DNA of 64,000 nt from CALBPI01 sp039027435 (lineage in GTDB: Bacteria; Pseudomonadota; Gammaproteobacteria; Steroidobacterales; Woeseiaceae): the NCBI GenBank assembly GCA_039027435.1, contig JBCCKF010000012.1:1-64000 (forward strand). Reading direction: 5' to 3'. How positions within the stretch are numbered: position 1 is the first letter of the stretch; every line of letters starts with the position of its first letter. The notes beneath the pieces were generated by a model, which did no database searches, was not told the origin of the DNA, and saw nothing but the letters and a program-made list of their open reading frames with translations. This document shows positions 8,759-17,294 of the stretch, in pieces. The translations under genes and the position numbers were made by a program.

Positions 8759-9799
8759 TCAGTATCTTGGTGCCGGCCCAGTAGATTCGCGGATTTTCAA
8801 CTCCGCGGGGATGCACTCAAAAAGGTCACTCCCGTCACCCTGCAGCAGCATCTTTACCGCGCGTTCCGTCATCCGAGCTAGCGGCTGGCGAATCGTGGTG
8901 AGCCGCGGATCCATCTGCCGCGCCATCACAATATCGTCGAACCCGGTTACCGAAATCTGATCGGGAATACTCACACCGAGTTTTGAGGCTGCGCGCACGA
9001 CACCCGCGGCCATGTCATCGTTGGCACAAAAAACCGCTGTTGGCCGTGCGTCGAGGCCGAGTAACTGCCGAGCGGCGGCGGCACCGGAATCGAAAGAGTT
9101 ATCGCCTGCAACAACGAGCTCTGGAATCAATTTCAGTCCGTTTCGCCGCAACCCTTCCCTATACCCGTCATACCGATTGCCGACCGCGAGGTGAGTGTCG
9201 TCGCCGCTGATGAATGCGATCCGCTCGTGACCGAGCGATGCCAAGTGGTCGACCATGTCCGCGCTGATCTCAAGGTCATTGGTGGCGACGCAGCGGTCGT
9301 TTCGCACCTTCAATCCAGGTGAGATCCGGACAAAGGGCGTCCCGGTCTCCTGGATCGCACGAACCAGGCGCGTCATATTCGACAGGGGTGGCGCGAGCAC
9401 AACCCCAGCAAGGCGTGCACTCTCGATAAGGTTTCGAAGGGTCGCACCTACACCTCGCTCGCGAGGATTGCACGGGTGAATCAGCAGCTCATGCATGCGC
9501 TCTCTGCAGGCTCTCAAGGCACCCTGTTGCATACGGATGATATACCCTGAACTCGGGAGCTCGTAGGCTGCCGGGTCGTCGTAGATCAGTCCGATCAAAT
9601 GAGAGCGCTGGCGCGCGAGATTTCGGGCTGAACTGTCTGGCCGATATTGCAGCTCGGCAATCGCCTGTTCGACTTTTTGACGGGTTTTGTCCCGAACATT
9701 GGGCTCACGATTCACAACACGTGAGACTGTCTTGATCGAAACGCTGGCACGTTGCGCGACGTCAAAAATCGTCGCTCGGGTTGTCGTCTGTTGTCCCAT
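8759..9799 (-). CDS. LacI-family transcriptional regulator
   Basis: The protein has 346 residues, the usual length of the family. The N-terminal helix-turn-helix (TIFDVAQRASVSIKTVSRVVN) and hinge (RPDSSARNLARQR) are canonical. The periplasmic-binding-like effector domain follows, with SGDDTHLAVGNRYDGYREGL and VTGFDDIVMARQMDPRLTTI near its end. It lies 50 bp after the GH17 gene and in the same orientation, so it is probably the third gene of the operon it controls. The perfect palindrome at 14318-14329 upstream of that operon is the likely binding site. The effector is probably a beta-glucan oligomer or glucose derivative (inference). Confidence 0.93.
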   Translation of the reverse strand: MGQQTTTRATIFDVAQRASVSIKTVSRVVNREPNVRDKTRQKVEQAIAELQYRPDSSARNLARQRSHLIGLIYDDPAAYELPSSGYIIRMQQGALRACRERMHELLIHPCNPRERGVGATLRNLIESARLAGVVLAPPLSNMTRLVRAIQETGTPFVRISPGLKVRNDRCVATNDLEISADMVDHLASLGHERIAFISGDDTHLAVGNRYDGYREGLRRNGLKLIPELVVAGDNSFDSGAAAARQLLGLDARPTAVFCANDDMAAGVVRAASKLGVSIPDQISVTGFDDIVMARQMDPRLTTIRQPLARMTERAVKMLLQGDGSDLFECIPAELKIRESTGPAPRY

Positions 9800-9848
9800 G
9801 GTGACGGTATCTTTCTTATTGTCTCCGCCTACCAGTATAGAGGATCAG

Positions 9849-10745
9849 CTAGCAGAACTTCGGTTTGCCGTCTGCACCCCAGAGCCCCCAATAGGCTCCG
9901 ACATCACCCTCTGAGTCGACTTTCCAGGCTTCGTCGAAGGCAGAGAAGTAAATGATGTCGATATTGTCCTCTTCGGCCCACTGATAGGTGTTGATGAAAT
10001 AGCGAATCGCATTCGTGTAACTCGGAACCGCGCCATCCGTTGGCGTTCCGACACTCGGCCATCCCGTCTCACTGATAACGACGCGTTTGCCGTTACCCGC
10101 GCGTTGCGCACGTCGATACATTTCCTTCATGTAGAGAAGGGCATGTTCGGCAGGGCAGCCCTCCCAGAACGGATAACAGTTGGCAAGGATGACGTCGCAC
10201 GCGTCAGCGATGGCTGGATGATCCTCGAACTCAAAGTACGCGTCGACGTAGCCCACTTCGACACCATTCGGGACGGCAGCCTTCGCTTCGTTGATGTAGT
10301 CCACGAGTTGCTGCTCGCTGAGCTCGCCACGGAGCAGAACTTCATTGCCGACAGCGACGATACCAGCGTGGCCTGCTTTCGCGATCGCAATGGCATTCGC
10401 CATTTCTTCAGCGTTCTTCTCGAGGTCATCGTCCAGCCAAACGCCGACCATACATTTCAGACCCTGCTCCGCCGCAATCGCGGGAATCAGCTCATGACCA
10501 TCTGTACATGAGAAAGTGCGAATCCAACGCACGGAGTCTTGAATGATCGCGAGTCGTTCGCGAATCTGTGCCTCTCCGAGCTGAGTGCCTGGCCCCTGAC
10601 CCGCGACATACGGGCTGAACGATAATCCGTGAATGCCATCCCGCAGCAAGGCTGCGACCAAAGCACGTAGCTCATCGTCGGTATACGCTGCCGGGTTGAT
10701 ACCGGCCAGTGAGAGTCTTCTTTGGTAGAGATTCGACACGCTCAA
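9849..10745 (-). CDS. Cytoplasmic GH17-family beta-1,3-glucanase or transglucosylase
   Basis: The protein has 298 residues and no signal peptide. Bacterial GH17 features are clear: GLSFSPYVAGQGPGT near the N-terminus, VRWIRTFSC, the acid/base E135 in GNEVLLR, and the nucleophile E226 in SETGWPS. Known bacterial GH17 members hydrolyse or rearrange beta-1,3-glucan. Its start overlaps the stop of the phosphorylase gene by 4 bp, so the two are translationally coupled. With both enzymes lacking signal peptides, they should process imported laminari-oligosaccharides in the cytoplasm. Whether this one hydrolyses or transfers cannot be read from the sequence. Confidence 0.9.
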   Translation of the reverse strand: MSVSNLYQRRLSLAGINPAAYTDDELRALVAALLRDGIHGLSFSPYVAGQGPGTQLGEAQIRERLAIIQDSVRWIRTFSCTDGHELIPAIAAEQGLKCMVGVWLDDDLEKNAEEMANAIAIAKAGHAGIVAVGNEVLLRGELSEQQLVDYINEAKAAVPNGVEVGYVDAYFEFEDHPAIADACDVILANCYPFWEGCPAEHALLYMKEMYRRAQRAGNGKRVVISETGWPSVGTPTDGAVPSYTNAIRYFINTYQWAEEDNIDIIYFSAFDEAWKVDSEGDVGAYWGLWGADGKPKFC

Positions 10746-13700
10746 TCCTCTGTTCGGAGCAGTGCTTCCGGATTCAGGCCTATTCTGATGTTGCTCACGG
10801 TTCCGTCACGCGCGGTGATGTTGCGAGTTTCCTCAGGAGACAACTTCAGCCCCTGAATCGTCACTTGCTCGCCGCTGGAATAGTAAATCGTGATCGCCGG
10901 CTCTTCGCCTTCAGCTAACTCGTAGATAAACGGAATCTGGCACCAAGAGAACGCCAGCGAGTCAGCCGGCAGTGGCAACGTCTGCCAATTGCCGGCCACA
11001 TCGACATAGCGGTAGCTATCAGGCTCCGGGCGAAACTCTTGTCTTCGCAAGAGTGACGGATCCAGTCGAAGCGCACCCTTTTCGAGGTGTATACCCAGCT
11101 CACCAAAGCGCGTGAGGATTTCCTCTTTGACTTGCCCGGTCATGCCGGGTTGTTGGGCTCCGGCGTGGCCAGGTGTGTGTGAATACGGATCGGCAGGAAA
11201 TGCGCCGTAGCTCTCAGGTGACTTGTTAAAGCCCAGCCCATCACGAATCCGGTAGTAATGACGCGCCAGTGCAGACACGGTGCTCGAGTTGTCACCGGCT
11301 GCGCTTGCGTCGAAGTAGGACTCCTGTACGGCGACCAGCAGCTTCGCCACCATGTGCCAGTAAATACTGCCAAGTCCTTCGAAGCCGAACATCGTTCCCG
11401 ACCGCCCCGTGAATGACTGGTGATCAAACGTGTCTTCATACAGGCCATGAATCGCATCGCGATCCTGGCCGACGGCATCCGGAAACTGGACGGCAAGCTC
11501 GGACAGCTGTGCTGCGAGTACCCCAGCGTTGAAAAGCTCGGCATTGAATCTGAAATCACCCGATACGTCCGGCACAACGATTCTGTGATCGCCTGCTTCG
11601 AGCATGGTCTGTAACAGGCCGATTCCCATCACCCGTTCTGCGGGCAGCACATTGCGTTCCAGCAAGCCGGGAAGCTCTCGATCCGGATAGAGCATGAACG
11701 AGTCCTGATTCTCCCGGTAGACCGCGCTTGCGAATAGTGCATCCAATACAGCGACCACTTCACGCGAATCGATGAACTGGGAGCTTAGGGCCGCGACCTG
11801 GCCTTCCAACATGGGGTAGAGCGAGCGCACGCCAATGGACCCCTCGCGGATGTCGATCGAGTTGTAGGCTTCGAACATCTGATCATCGCGTCGACTGGTC
11901 GTGATGCTATGTTCGATAGCGACGAGCGCGCCCGAGAGCAGCCTGTGGATCTCATCCGACTCGACGGATCGGGTCCCGGTGAACCCTTCCTGTCGGTAGA
12001 CTTCGCTGCGGAAACGGCATGCGGGTCGGCCCAGCTGTTCCAGGAGTTCGAAGCGTTGACTATCAGAAACCGGGTTCTGGCCGTCAACGATTGCGGCGAC
12101 CGAATCAAGGGCGGCGGCTGTTTCTTCCACCCAATCTGCGACCTCGACCGAAATGGCGTATTGCGTGTTCGTCGGAATCAGTCGTGTCAGGAACCGCGTG
12201 TAACGGCGCAGATAGTTCATTGTTACCATCGACACGCCTTGACCCACCAAGGCATTGTTCGCGTCGTTCCACTCGGGGCGCTGGGTGTTCATCCAGACGC
12301 CACCATCAACCACCAGGTTGCTGAGCTTGGCAAGCAGAGGCACCAACAACTTCTCGACAAGATTGACGCGATAGACGCCACCGTCATCAGCAAGCAATAG
12401 CTTGCCATCCGCACCGCGCTCGCTCACGCGACGATCGATGTCTTCTGCCAGCGTCTCGTCGAAGTCGATCGTGTTCTTGGGGTCGGCCAGCATCTTGTCG
12501 AAGCTGCGAAGGCGGTACGGTACGTTCGCATAGCAAAAGACCGGACGTTCGAGCAGGTCACCGATGCGCTCCGGGTGGAATCGAGTCGACCATTCCAGCA
12601 GTTTCTGCAGATAGATGATTTGGTGGTCACCCCAGTAGCCAATATAGCTCCACGGATCGTCGGGCTCTTCGACTTCCCAGTCGATGCCTTCATTGGTGAT
12701 CCGGTAAGGGTTGTATCCGTCGGCAGTCGATGCATTCACGAATTTCGCGATCATGTTCTCGATGAAATCCGGATAGCTGATGGCGAGTGCTTCCCAGTTT
12801 TGGAAGATATCTCGCCAGTTGCCCTGGTAGGCCAGCAACCGATCACCGTCGTCATCGTAGAGCTCAATCGCAAACTGATTCCACGGCCGACTTGGGTCAC
12901 CATGCCGACGACCGAAACGAATCGGCAGATACTCGCGACAGAGTCTCTCCAGCTGAAGATCACCCTGCGTAACAACGGCATTCAGCAACGCGGGCATGTG
13001 CATTTCGCCCGGCAACTGTTCAAGCCACTCACGGTGCTGAGCTGCCAGGTTGCAATCAAACAGTGCGATTGAGCGCAGGAAATCTCGAGTCTGAACTCGG
13101 TAGTGATGATCAAAGGTGCCGCCGCGCAAAACGTTGAATAGCACGTTTGCATAGTGATGAACCGATACGATTTCTTCAGCGGTGCTCTGTAATGCATCGG
13201 CGCCCGCAAGGAGCTTGAGCAGTGCATCGGTGCCTTCCGCAATGTCTTGCTCAATAACATCACTAAGTGATGTATCGCTCGCCAGTCTCGTATTCAGTTC
13301 GGATACAGCGCTTTGATCCTGCTCGATCTCAGCAACCATGCGCCATCGACGTGCGTCTCCACCATCGAGCGCGATTTCTGATATTGCAAGGAAACAGCCT
13401 CGCTGGCCGCGAGCCCGCACACGCTGGGCTGGCGTATCGCCGGCGCGGAATACATCGACGATGTCGTCGGTAAGGTGCACGGTAGCGTCGTCCAGCCCTT
13501 GCAGAAATACGGTATTAGCTCGTAGCGATTCGGCAGGCTCCGCCCGGTCGGTGATCGCCGAGTAAAGACTGAATAAACCCAGTTGCGTCTCGGTCTTGAG
13601 CTCACTCCACTTGTACGCGTCGACCAGATTGCTCGTGTTGGTCTGGGCGAAGCGGGGTGCCCCGGCTGGCAGCAGGTTGCGCAGCCCATCCAGCAGTCGG

Positions 13701-14212
13701 ACGGTGTAGTTGCGTTCATCGTTGTTTTCGAGCTCACAGTCTCTGACGAAACCGAACTGGCTGCTGAAGCGCCAGCGGTAGCGGAACGTCAGGCCCAGTT
13801 CGAGGTGGGATTCCTCAAAGCACAGGGTGTTTCCGGCAACGCTCTTGTAGAGCGTTCTTCGGATTGGTGCGTTCGGGTGCCGCGATGGATCGAACGGCTG
13901 CCACTCTGTGTGCTCGCCATTTCGCTCGATCTGCATAAGCGTGAGACATCCGGTGTGTGTCGCGCTGTCATGAATTTTGTCGACGGTGACGTACGGGAAC
14001 AGGGCGGTTTCCGCCGAAACCCGTCCCGCAGTCAGACCACCATTGGATGATGCAAACAACCAATGATTATCGTGCGACACCACACTGACAAAAAACGGAG
14101 CCATGCGGTCGACATTTTCGATCGCGTAGAAGCGTTCGCCAAAACGTTCGACGAATTCGCCTGTGATCTCCCGATTGATATAGGAGACCTGCAGTGGTCT
14201 TTCGGTTGCCAT
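10742..14212 (-). CDS. Giant GH94-clan phosphorylase, most likely GH149-type beta-1,3-oligoglucan phosphorylase
   Basis: The protein has 1156 residues, no signal peptide, and the size of the GH149 and GH161 families (about 1100 residues) rather than of classical GH94 (about 800). The N-terminal half is a beta-sandwich followed by an (alpha/alpha)6 barrel. Recognisable segments are GYWGDHQIIYLQKLLEW (about residue 520) and, near the C-terminus, the GMTGQVKEEILTRFGE block and the following short substrate/phosphate-region strands. GH149 enzymes reversibly phosphorolyse beta-1,3-oligoglucans to glucose-1-phosphate. The coupling to GH17 and a LacI regulator fits that role. GH161 or an uncharacterised relative remains possible because I assigned it by length, fold pattern and context, not alignment. 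Confidence 0.72.
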   Translation of the reverse strand: MATERPLQVSYINREITGEFVERFGERFYAIENVDRMAPFFVSVVSHDNHWLFASSNGGLTAGRVSAETALFPYVTVDKIHDSATHTGCLTLMQIERNGEHTEWQPFDPSRHPNAPIRRTLYKSVAGNTLCFEESHLELGLTFRYRWRFSSQFGFVRDCELENNDERNYTVRLLDGLRNLLPAGAPRFAQTNTSNLVDAYKWSELKTETQLGLFSLYSAITDRAEPAESLRANTVFLQGLDDATVHLTDDIVDVFRAGDTPAQRVRARGQRGCFLAISEIALDGGDARRWRMVAEIEQDQSAVSELNTRLASDTSLSDVIEQDIAEGTDALLKLLAGADALQSTAEEIVSVHHYANVLFNVLRGGTFDHHYRVQTRDFLRSIALFDCNLAAQHREWLEQLPGEMHMPALLNAVVTQGDLQLERLCREYLPIRFGRRHGDPSRPWNQFAIELYDDDGDRLLAYQGNWRDIFQNWEALAISYPDFIENMIAKFVNASTADGYNPYRITNEGIDWEVEEPDDPWSYIGYWGDHQIIYLQKLLEWSTRFHPERIGDLLERPVFCYANVPYRLRSFDKMLADPKNTIDFDETLAEDIDRRVSERGADGKLLLADDGGVYRVNLVEKLLVPLLAKLSNLVVDGGVWMNTQRPEWNDANNALVGQGVSMVTMNYLRRYTRFLTRLIPTNTQYAISVEVADWVEETAAALDSVAAIVDGQNPVSDSQRFELLEQLGRPACRFRSEVYRQEGFTGTRSVESDEIHRLLSGALVAIEHSITTSRRDDQMFEAYNSIDIREGSIGVRSLYPMLEGQVAALSSQFIDSREVVAVLDALFASAVYRENQDSFMLYPDRELPGLLERNVLPAERVMGIGLLQTMLEAGDHRIVVPDVSGDFRFNAELFNAGVLAAQLSELAVQFPDAVGQDRDAIHGLYEDTFDHQSFTGRSGTMFGFEGLGSIYWHMVAKLLVAVQESYFDASAAGDNSSTVSALARHYYRIRDGLGFNKSPESYGAFPADPYSHTPGHAGAQQPGMTGQVKEEILTRFGELGIHLEKGALRLDPSLLRRQEFRPEPDSYRYVDVAGNWQTLPLPADSLAFSWCQIPFIYELAEGEEPAITIYYSSGEQVTIQGLKLSPEETRNITARDGTVSNIRIGLNPEALLRTED

Positions 14213-14292
14213 GGGAATAGCGCCCCCCGACGAGATCTGGCGGCCGTTCCGCCACTCGTTCTAATAGTCCAGATCTTGAATCCCCACCTAAA

Positions 14293-14321
14293 AGTATAGA
14301 AAAACCCGGCCTCAATTGACA
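14293..14321 (-). promoter_or_regulatory. Candidate sigma-70 promoter of the phosphorylase-GH17-lacI operon
   Basis: On the reverse strand a -10 TATACT (14293-14298) is preceded by a 17-bp spacer and a weak -35 TGTCAA (14316-14321). Transcription would begin near 14286, giving a leader of about 75 nt before the ATG at 14212. The -35 lies within the palindrome at 14318-14329. Confidence 0.5.
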
Positions 14322-14329
14322 GCGCTGTC
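14318..14329. promoter_or_regulatory. Palindromic LacI-type operator
   Basis: The 12-bp sequence GACAGCGCTGTC is a perfect palindrome with the CG-centred symmetry of LacI-family operators. It covers the -35 region of the reverse operon promoter, so binding would block RNA polymerase. A forward TTGACA (14316-14321) also overlaps it, so ompW at 14475 might be controlled by the same site. I saw no second copy in the lacI-GH17 gap or between the forward glycan genes. Confidence 0.65.
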
Positions 14330-14474
14330 TTTTTTGTAATGTCAACCTTTTTGGACAGAAATTCGTCGCGAAGTCAATGACGCTTGTCAATGCGAACGCC
14401 AGTGCCTCAGCGAACAATGTGTGTCGGGAAAAATAAATTCGCATTAAGAAAACGATGACTTGGAGGACATCATC

Positions 14475-15164
14475 ATGCAGAAGACAACCCGTAATGGGAT
14501 GAGAGCAATCGCGGCCGGCGTCATGCTGGCACTGGGCAGTACAGCCGTCGCTTACGAGCCAGGTACCTGGTTCATTCGGGGTGGCGTCGCCAACGTATCA
14601 CCAGACGCCAGTAGCTCAGCACTGGTTCTGGACGGTGCCGCAATCGGAGCGTCATCTGCAGATGTTGAAGACAACACACAGCTCGGCCTGACGTTTGGTT
14701 ACATGTTGAGCGATCACTGGGCGATTGAAGTGCTGGCCTCGACACCATTTACGCATGAGATTACCGCCGACACCGGAGCGCTGGGTCTCGGCACCATCGA
14801 TGCTGGCGAAACGACCCATCTGCCGCCGACGGTTTCACTCCAGTACTGGTTTGCTGATTCGTCGAGCACGTTTCAGCCATACGTCGGTGCTGGTCTGAAC
14901 TACACGCTGTTCTTCGATGAGGACGTGGACGCGCAATTGGAGGGAGTTCTTGGCCCTGGCGACTTGTCGCTGGATGCATCTTTGGGATTGGCGCTGCAGG
15001 CGGGCTTCGACTATGCGCTGACTGACAAGCTCGCGCTGAACGTAGGGGTCTGGTGGGTTGATATCGACACGGATGCCGAATTCAACTTTGCAGCGAATCA
15101 GCTCACGACAGAAGTAGAGATCGATCCGCTGGTTTACTCGGTGTCACTGGGTTGGCGCTTCTAG
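14475..15164 (+). CDS. ompW: OmpW-family outer-membrane protein
   Basis: The protein has 229 residues. The ATG at 14475 is chosen over an upstream TTG because GGAGGA lies 7 bp before it and a signal peptide follows (AIAAGVMLALGSTAVA). The mature part starts YEPGTWFIRGGVANVSPD and shows the OmpW pattern: GLTFGYMLSDHWAIEVLASTPF, LPPTVSLQYWF, FQPYVGAGLNYT, and a terminal SVSLGWRF ending in Phe. OmpW forms a small 8-stranded barrel for hydrophobic or small solutes. It sits head-to-head with the glucan phosphorylase operon across the LacI operator, so a link to glycan uptake is possible but not required. A strong terminator follows. Confidence 0.9.
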   Translation: MQKTTRNGMRAIAAGVMLALGSTAVAYEPGTWFIRGGVANVSPDASSSALVLDGAAIGASSADVEDNTQLGLTFGYMLSDHWAIEVLASTPFTHEITADTGALGLGTIDAGETTHLPPTVSLQYWFADSSSTFQPYVGAGLNYTLFFDEDVDAQLEGVLGPGDLSLDASLGLALQAGFDYALTDKLALNVGVWWVDIDTDAEFNFAANQLTTEVEIDPLVYSVSLGWRF

Positions 15165-15194
15165 AGTAGACAAGAACAACCACCCCCTCTCGTT

Positions 15195-15223
15195 GGCGGC
15201 TGCCTCAGGTAGCCGCCTTTTTT
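15195..15223 (+). terminator. Rho-independent terminator after ompW
   Basis: A 7-bp G+C-rich stem (GGCGGCT / AGCCGCC) with a 9-nt loop is followed by a run of six T. It lies 30 bp after the ompW stop and its T tract touches the end of the convergent hydrolase gene. Confidence 0.92.
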
Positions 15224-16112
15224 ATTGCAGATCGGTGACCGCGCCCTCAAGAAAGGCACCTACGATTCTGCGGTATTCAGATTCGTTATATCGAAACAGG
15301 TTCTGGTGTTTGGCGCCTTCGACCAACCACAACTGCTTCGGGCCTTTGAATGCCGCAAACAAGCGCTGCGTGTCGTCGACGGTTGTGCGCTGATCCAAGG
15401 TGCCGGCCATCACGAGAACAGGCGTGTCGGTCGACGCGGCGGCGTCGACGGGTCGGAGCATCTCCCGATCGATACCGAGAACCGCGCCTATTAAGGGTAC
15501 GACGCGGCGAGCGAAAGCTGCGCCTGTGTCACCAACCCGAATCCGAACGCGATTCTCGAAAGCGTTGTCGATGTCGTCGTAAACAGCCTCAAGAACGATC
15601 GCCTGCACGTCAGGGGAGGGGTTGGCCAAAAGTGCCGCCGCACCGCCCAGTGAACTGCCAATAATGAAGGTGGGAATCTCCGGCGTTTTCGACTTGAGGA
15701 AGTCGACCGCCGTCGTCACGGCGACGGATTCCTCAAGCCCAAAGGTAATCGATCGACCCGCACTCTCGCCGTGGGCTGGTAAATCGATCAGGAGAACGCT
15801 GAAGCCGGACTCTCTGAGGAACTTCGCCCGTCCGAGCATCGAGCGCCGGTCAGACCGGACGCCGTGTAACAAGAGCACCGAGGCACGGTCGCCCGCCGAG
15901 GCGCTATACCAACCAGAGATGTCTCCCGAAAGAACGACATCGCGCGCTGCCAACCACTCCGGAGGACCCCCAACGTCCTGTCGATTGGGATTCGACAGTT
16001 GATGGAGTGCAAAGAGGCAAACGCCGAGCACAGCAAACGATCCAAAAACCGAGGCGAACAGAATTCTGCGGAGCCAGAGCCTGCGCTTTCGAGTTATCCG
16101 CGACGCGGTCAA
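15222..16112 (-). CDS. Membrane-anchored alpha/beta hydrolase
   Basis: The protein has 296 residues. A basic N-terminus and one TM helix (ILFASVFGSFAVLGVCLFALH) precede the fold, so the catalytic part should face the periplasm. Markers are LLHGVRSDRRSM (oxyanion turn), LIDLPAHGESAG, nucleophile Ser in IGSSLGG, the acid strand VLVMAGTLDQRT, and His in EGAKHQNLF. This matches the family often annotated as alpha/beta-fold hydrolase or lysophospholipase-like, similar to YfhR/BEM46 proteins. The substrate is unknown. Its stop abuts the ompW terminator; the next reverse gene upstream starts far enough away that it may share transcripts with the TerB-like gene. Confidence 0.8.
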   Translation of the reverse strand: MTASRITRKRRLWLRRILFASVFGSFAVLGVCLFALHQLSNPNRQDVGGPPEWLAARDVVLSGDISGWYSASAGDRASVLLLHGVRSDRRSMLGRAKFLRESGFSVLLIDLPAHGESAGRSITFGLEESVAVTTAVDFLKSKTPEIPTFIIGSSLGGAAALLANPSPDVQAIVLEAVYDDIDNAFENRVRIRVGDTGAAFARRVVPLIGAVLGIDREMLRPVDAAASTDTPVLVMAGTLDQRTTVDDTQRLFAAFKGPKQLWLVEGAKHQNLFRYNESEYRRIVGAFLEGAVTDLQ

Positions 16113-16113
16113 C

Positions 16114-16650
16114 CTAATCCCATTTCTTGATGGGCGCCAGTTTTCTTGCGAACGCAGATTCCACCTGGGTGATCAACTCGTTTTGGCCGGCAGATCGGGC
16201 GCCATCTGCGTCAGCGATTCGAGTGAGCAGTTGCAGCGCGGACTCTGCCTGCACCTGCGAAAACTGTTCGATACTCGGCTTCAGGACTTTGTCCATCGCC
16301 GTCCGTAAGTCATGACCATTGCCGAGCAGATGGACGCTCGAAGTGAGCAGGGCAGAAGCATCGCGTTCGCTGATTGAGAACTCCTGCTCGAACGCCGTCA
16401 ATACGGCTTGCTTCTCGGCACCGGTCATATCGCCTTCAGCCTTGGCAACTGCGGTGGCGAGCAGGGCCGTCGCCTCCAATGGGCTGTCGATCGCGTAGAT
16501 GGGATTGGCCTGATGCTGGTGCCGGAAATTACGGCGCCTGCGCCACAGCCAAGGGTTAAGTCCGGCAAGATCGATACCCATTTCGGCAAGCCGGTGCAGC
16601 AGCCACAGGATGGTAACGACTGAACCCAGGAATCCAATAATCAGGTGCAT
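16114..16650 (-). CDS. TerB-like protein with N-terminal membrane helix
   Basis: The ATG at 16650 is preferred because a GAGGGG ribosome site precedes it; the longer frame runs into the DUF2059 gene. The protein has 178 residues: one TM helix (MHLIIGFLGSVVTILWLLH), a basic stretch WLWRRRRNF, then an all-helical TerB-type domain (about residues 50-175) with LLATAVAKAEGDMTGAEKQA and the DA.LL pattern. TerB domains occur in tellurite-resistance and stress proteins, but stand-alone membrane versions like this are common and of unknown role. It lies 1 bp from the downstream hydrolase and 22 bp after the DUF2059 gene, which suggests one operon. Confidence 0.75.
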   Translation of the reverse strand: MHLIIGFLGSVVTILWLLHRLAEMGIDLAGLNPWLWRRRRNFRHQHQANPIYAIDSPLEATALLATAVAKAEGDMTGAEKQAVLTAFEQEFSISERDASALLTSSVHLLGNGHDLRTAMDKVLKPSIEQFSQVQAESALQLLTRIADADGARSAGQNELITQVESAFARKLAPIKKWD

Positions 16651-16672
16651 TGTGCAGTCCCCTCGAATGCAT

Positions 16673-17161
16673 CTATAGACGGTAACCCGCGGCTTCGAGT
16701 CGCTTCGTGACGCGCCGACCAATTTCCGCGCCGAGTGTTTGTCCCCATTTCTGGCCCACCAGCATGCCTTCCTGCGCCATCAATGGCGTGGCTCTGGCGA
16801 TGCGTTCACCCGCCGGCGTTCGGTAGAACGCAATGGCCGCCTCAAGGTCCGCTTTGCTGAGGTATTTGGCGTAGATCGGATACATCATTTTTTGGAACTC
16901 ACCGGAGGCGATGCTCTCTGAGACAGACGCACTGACCTCGTCAGCCATAATGTCAAACGCGCGTTTGGGCAGGTCGTTGCCCTGAGCTCGAAGCACATTG
17001 CCCATCTGTTCGATCATCAGGGCACTCATTTGCTCAGAGACTGCCAGCGCGCCCGTAATTTCTAGCATTTCATCGACTAGCGCGTTGTATTCAGGGTCGT
17101 TGCCTTGCGCCAGCAGGCTATGTGGGAAAAGCAGAAACAAGACGAGAATCATTTGGCGCAT
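16673..17161 (-). CDS. DUF2059-family periplasmic protein
   Basis: The protein has 162 residues from the ATG at 17161, which follows CGGAGA and starts a signal peptide (MRQMILVLFLLFPHSLLA); ATG at 17152 is an alternative. The mature helical part contains the DUF2059 pattern: LVDEMLEITGA near the start, then YPIYAKYLSKADLEAAIAFY and RTPAGERIARATPLM, with the conserved Y and TP/G. No biochemical function is known for the family. It is divergent from the TetR gene, so the palindrome at 17262-17277 may regulate it. Confidence 0.85.
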   Translation of the reverse strand: MRQMILVLFLLFPHSLLAQGNDPEYNALVDEMLEITGALAVSEQMSALMIEQMGNVLRAQGNDLPKRAFDIMADEVSASVSESIASGEFQKMMYPIYAKYLSKADLEAAIAFYRTPAGERIARATPLMAQEGMLVGQKWGQTLGAEIGRRVTKRLEAAGYRL

Positions 17162-17261
17162 TAGTGTGGATCTCCGGTGAGCTTGTGAGCTGAGATTGGC
17201 TTGTCTGTGAATTAAGCGCAAGGCGTTTGTCGCGGTTGTGTGAACGCATCACTCTCGATAC

Positions 17262-17277
17262 CTTACCCGTTGGTAAG
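17262..17277. promoter_or_regulatory. Palindromic candidate TetR operator
   Basis: CTTACC and GGTAAG, perfect complements, flank the 4-bp CGTT in the 133-bp gap between the DUF2059 and TetR genes, 18 bp before the TetR start. Size and position fit an autoregulatory TetR-family site. Confidence 0.55.
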
Positions 17278-17294
17278 TCGAGATTGGTGATCGC

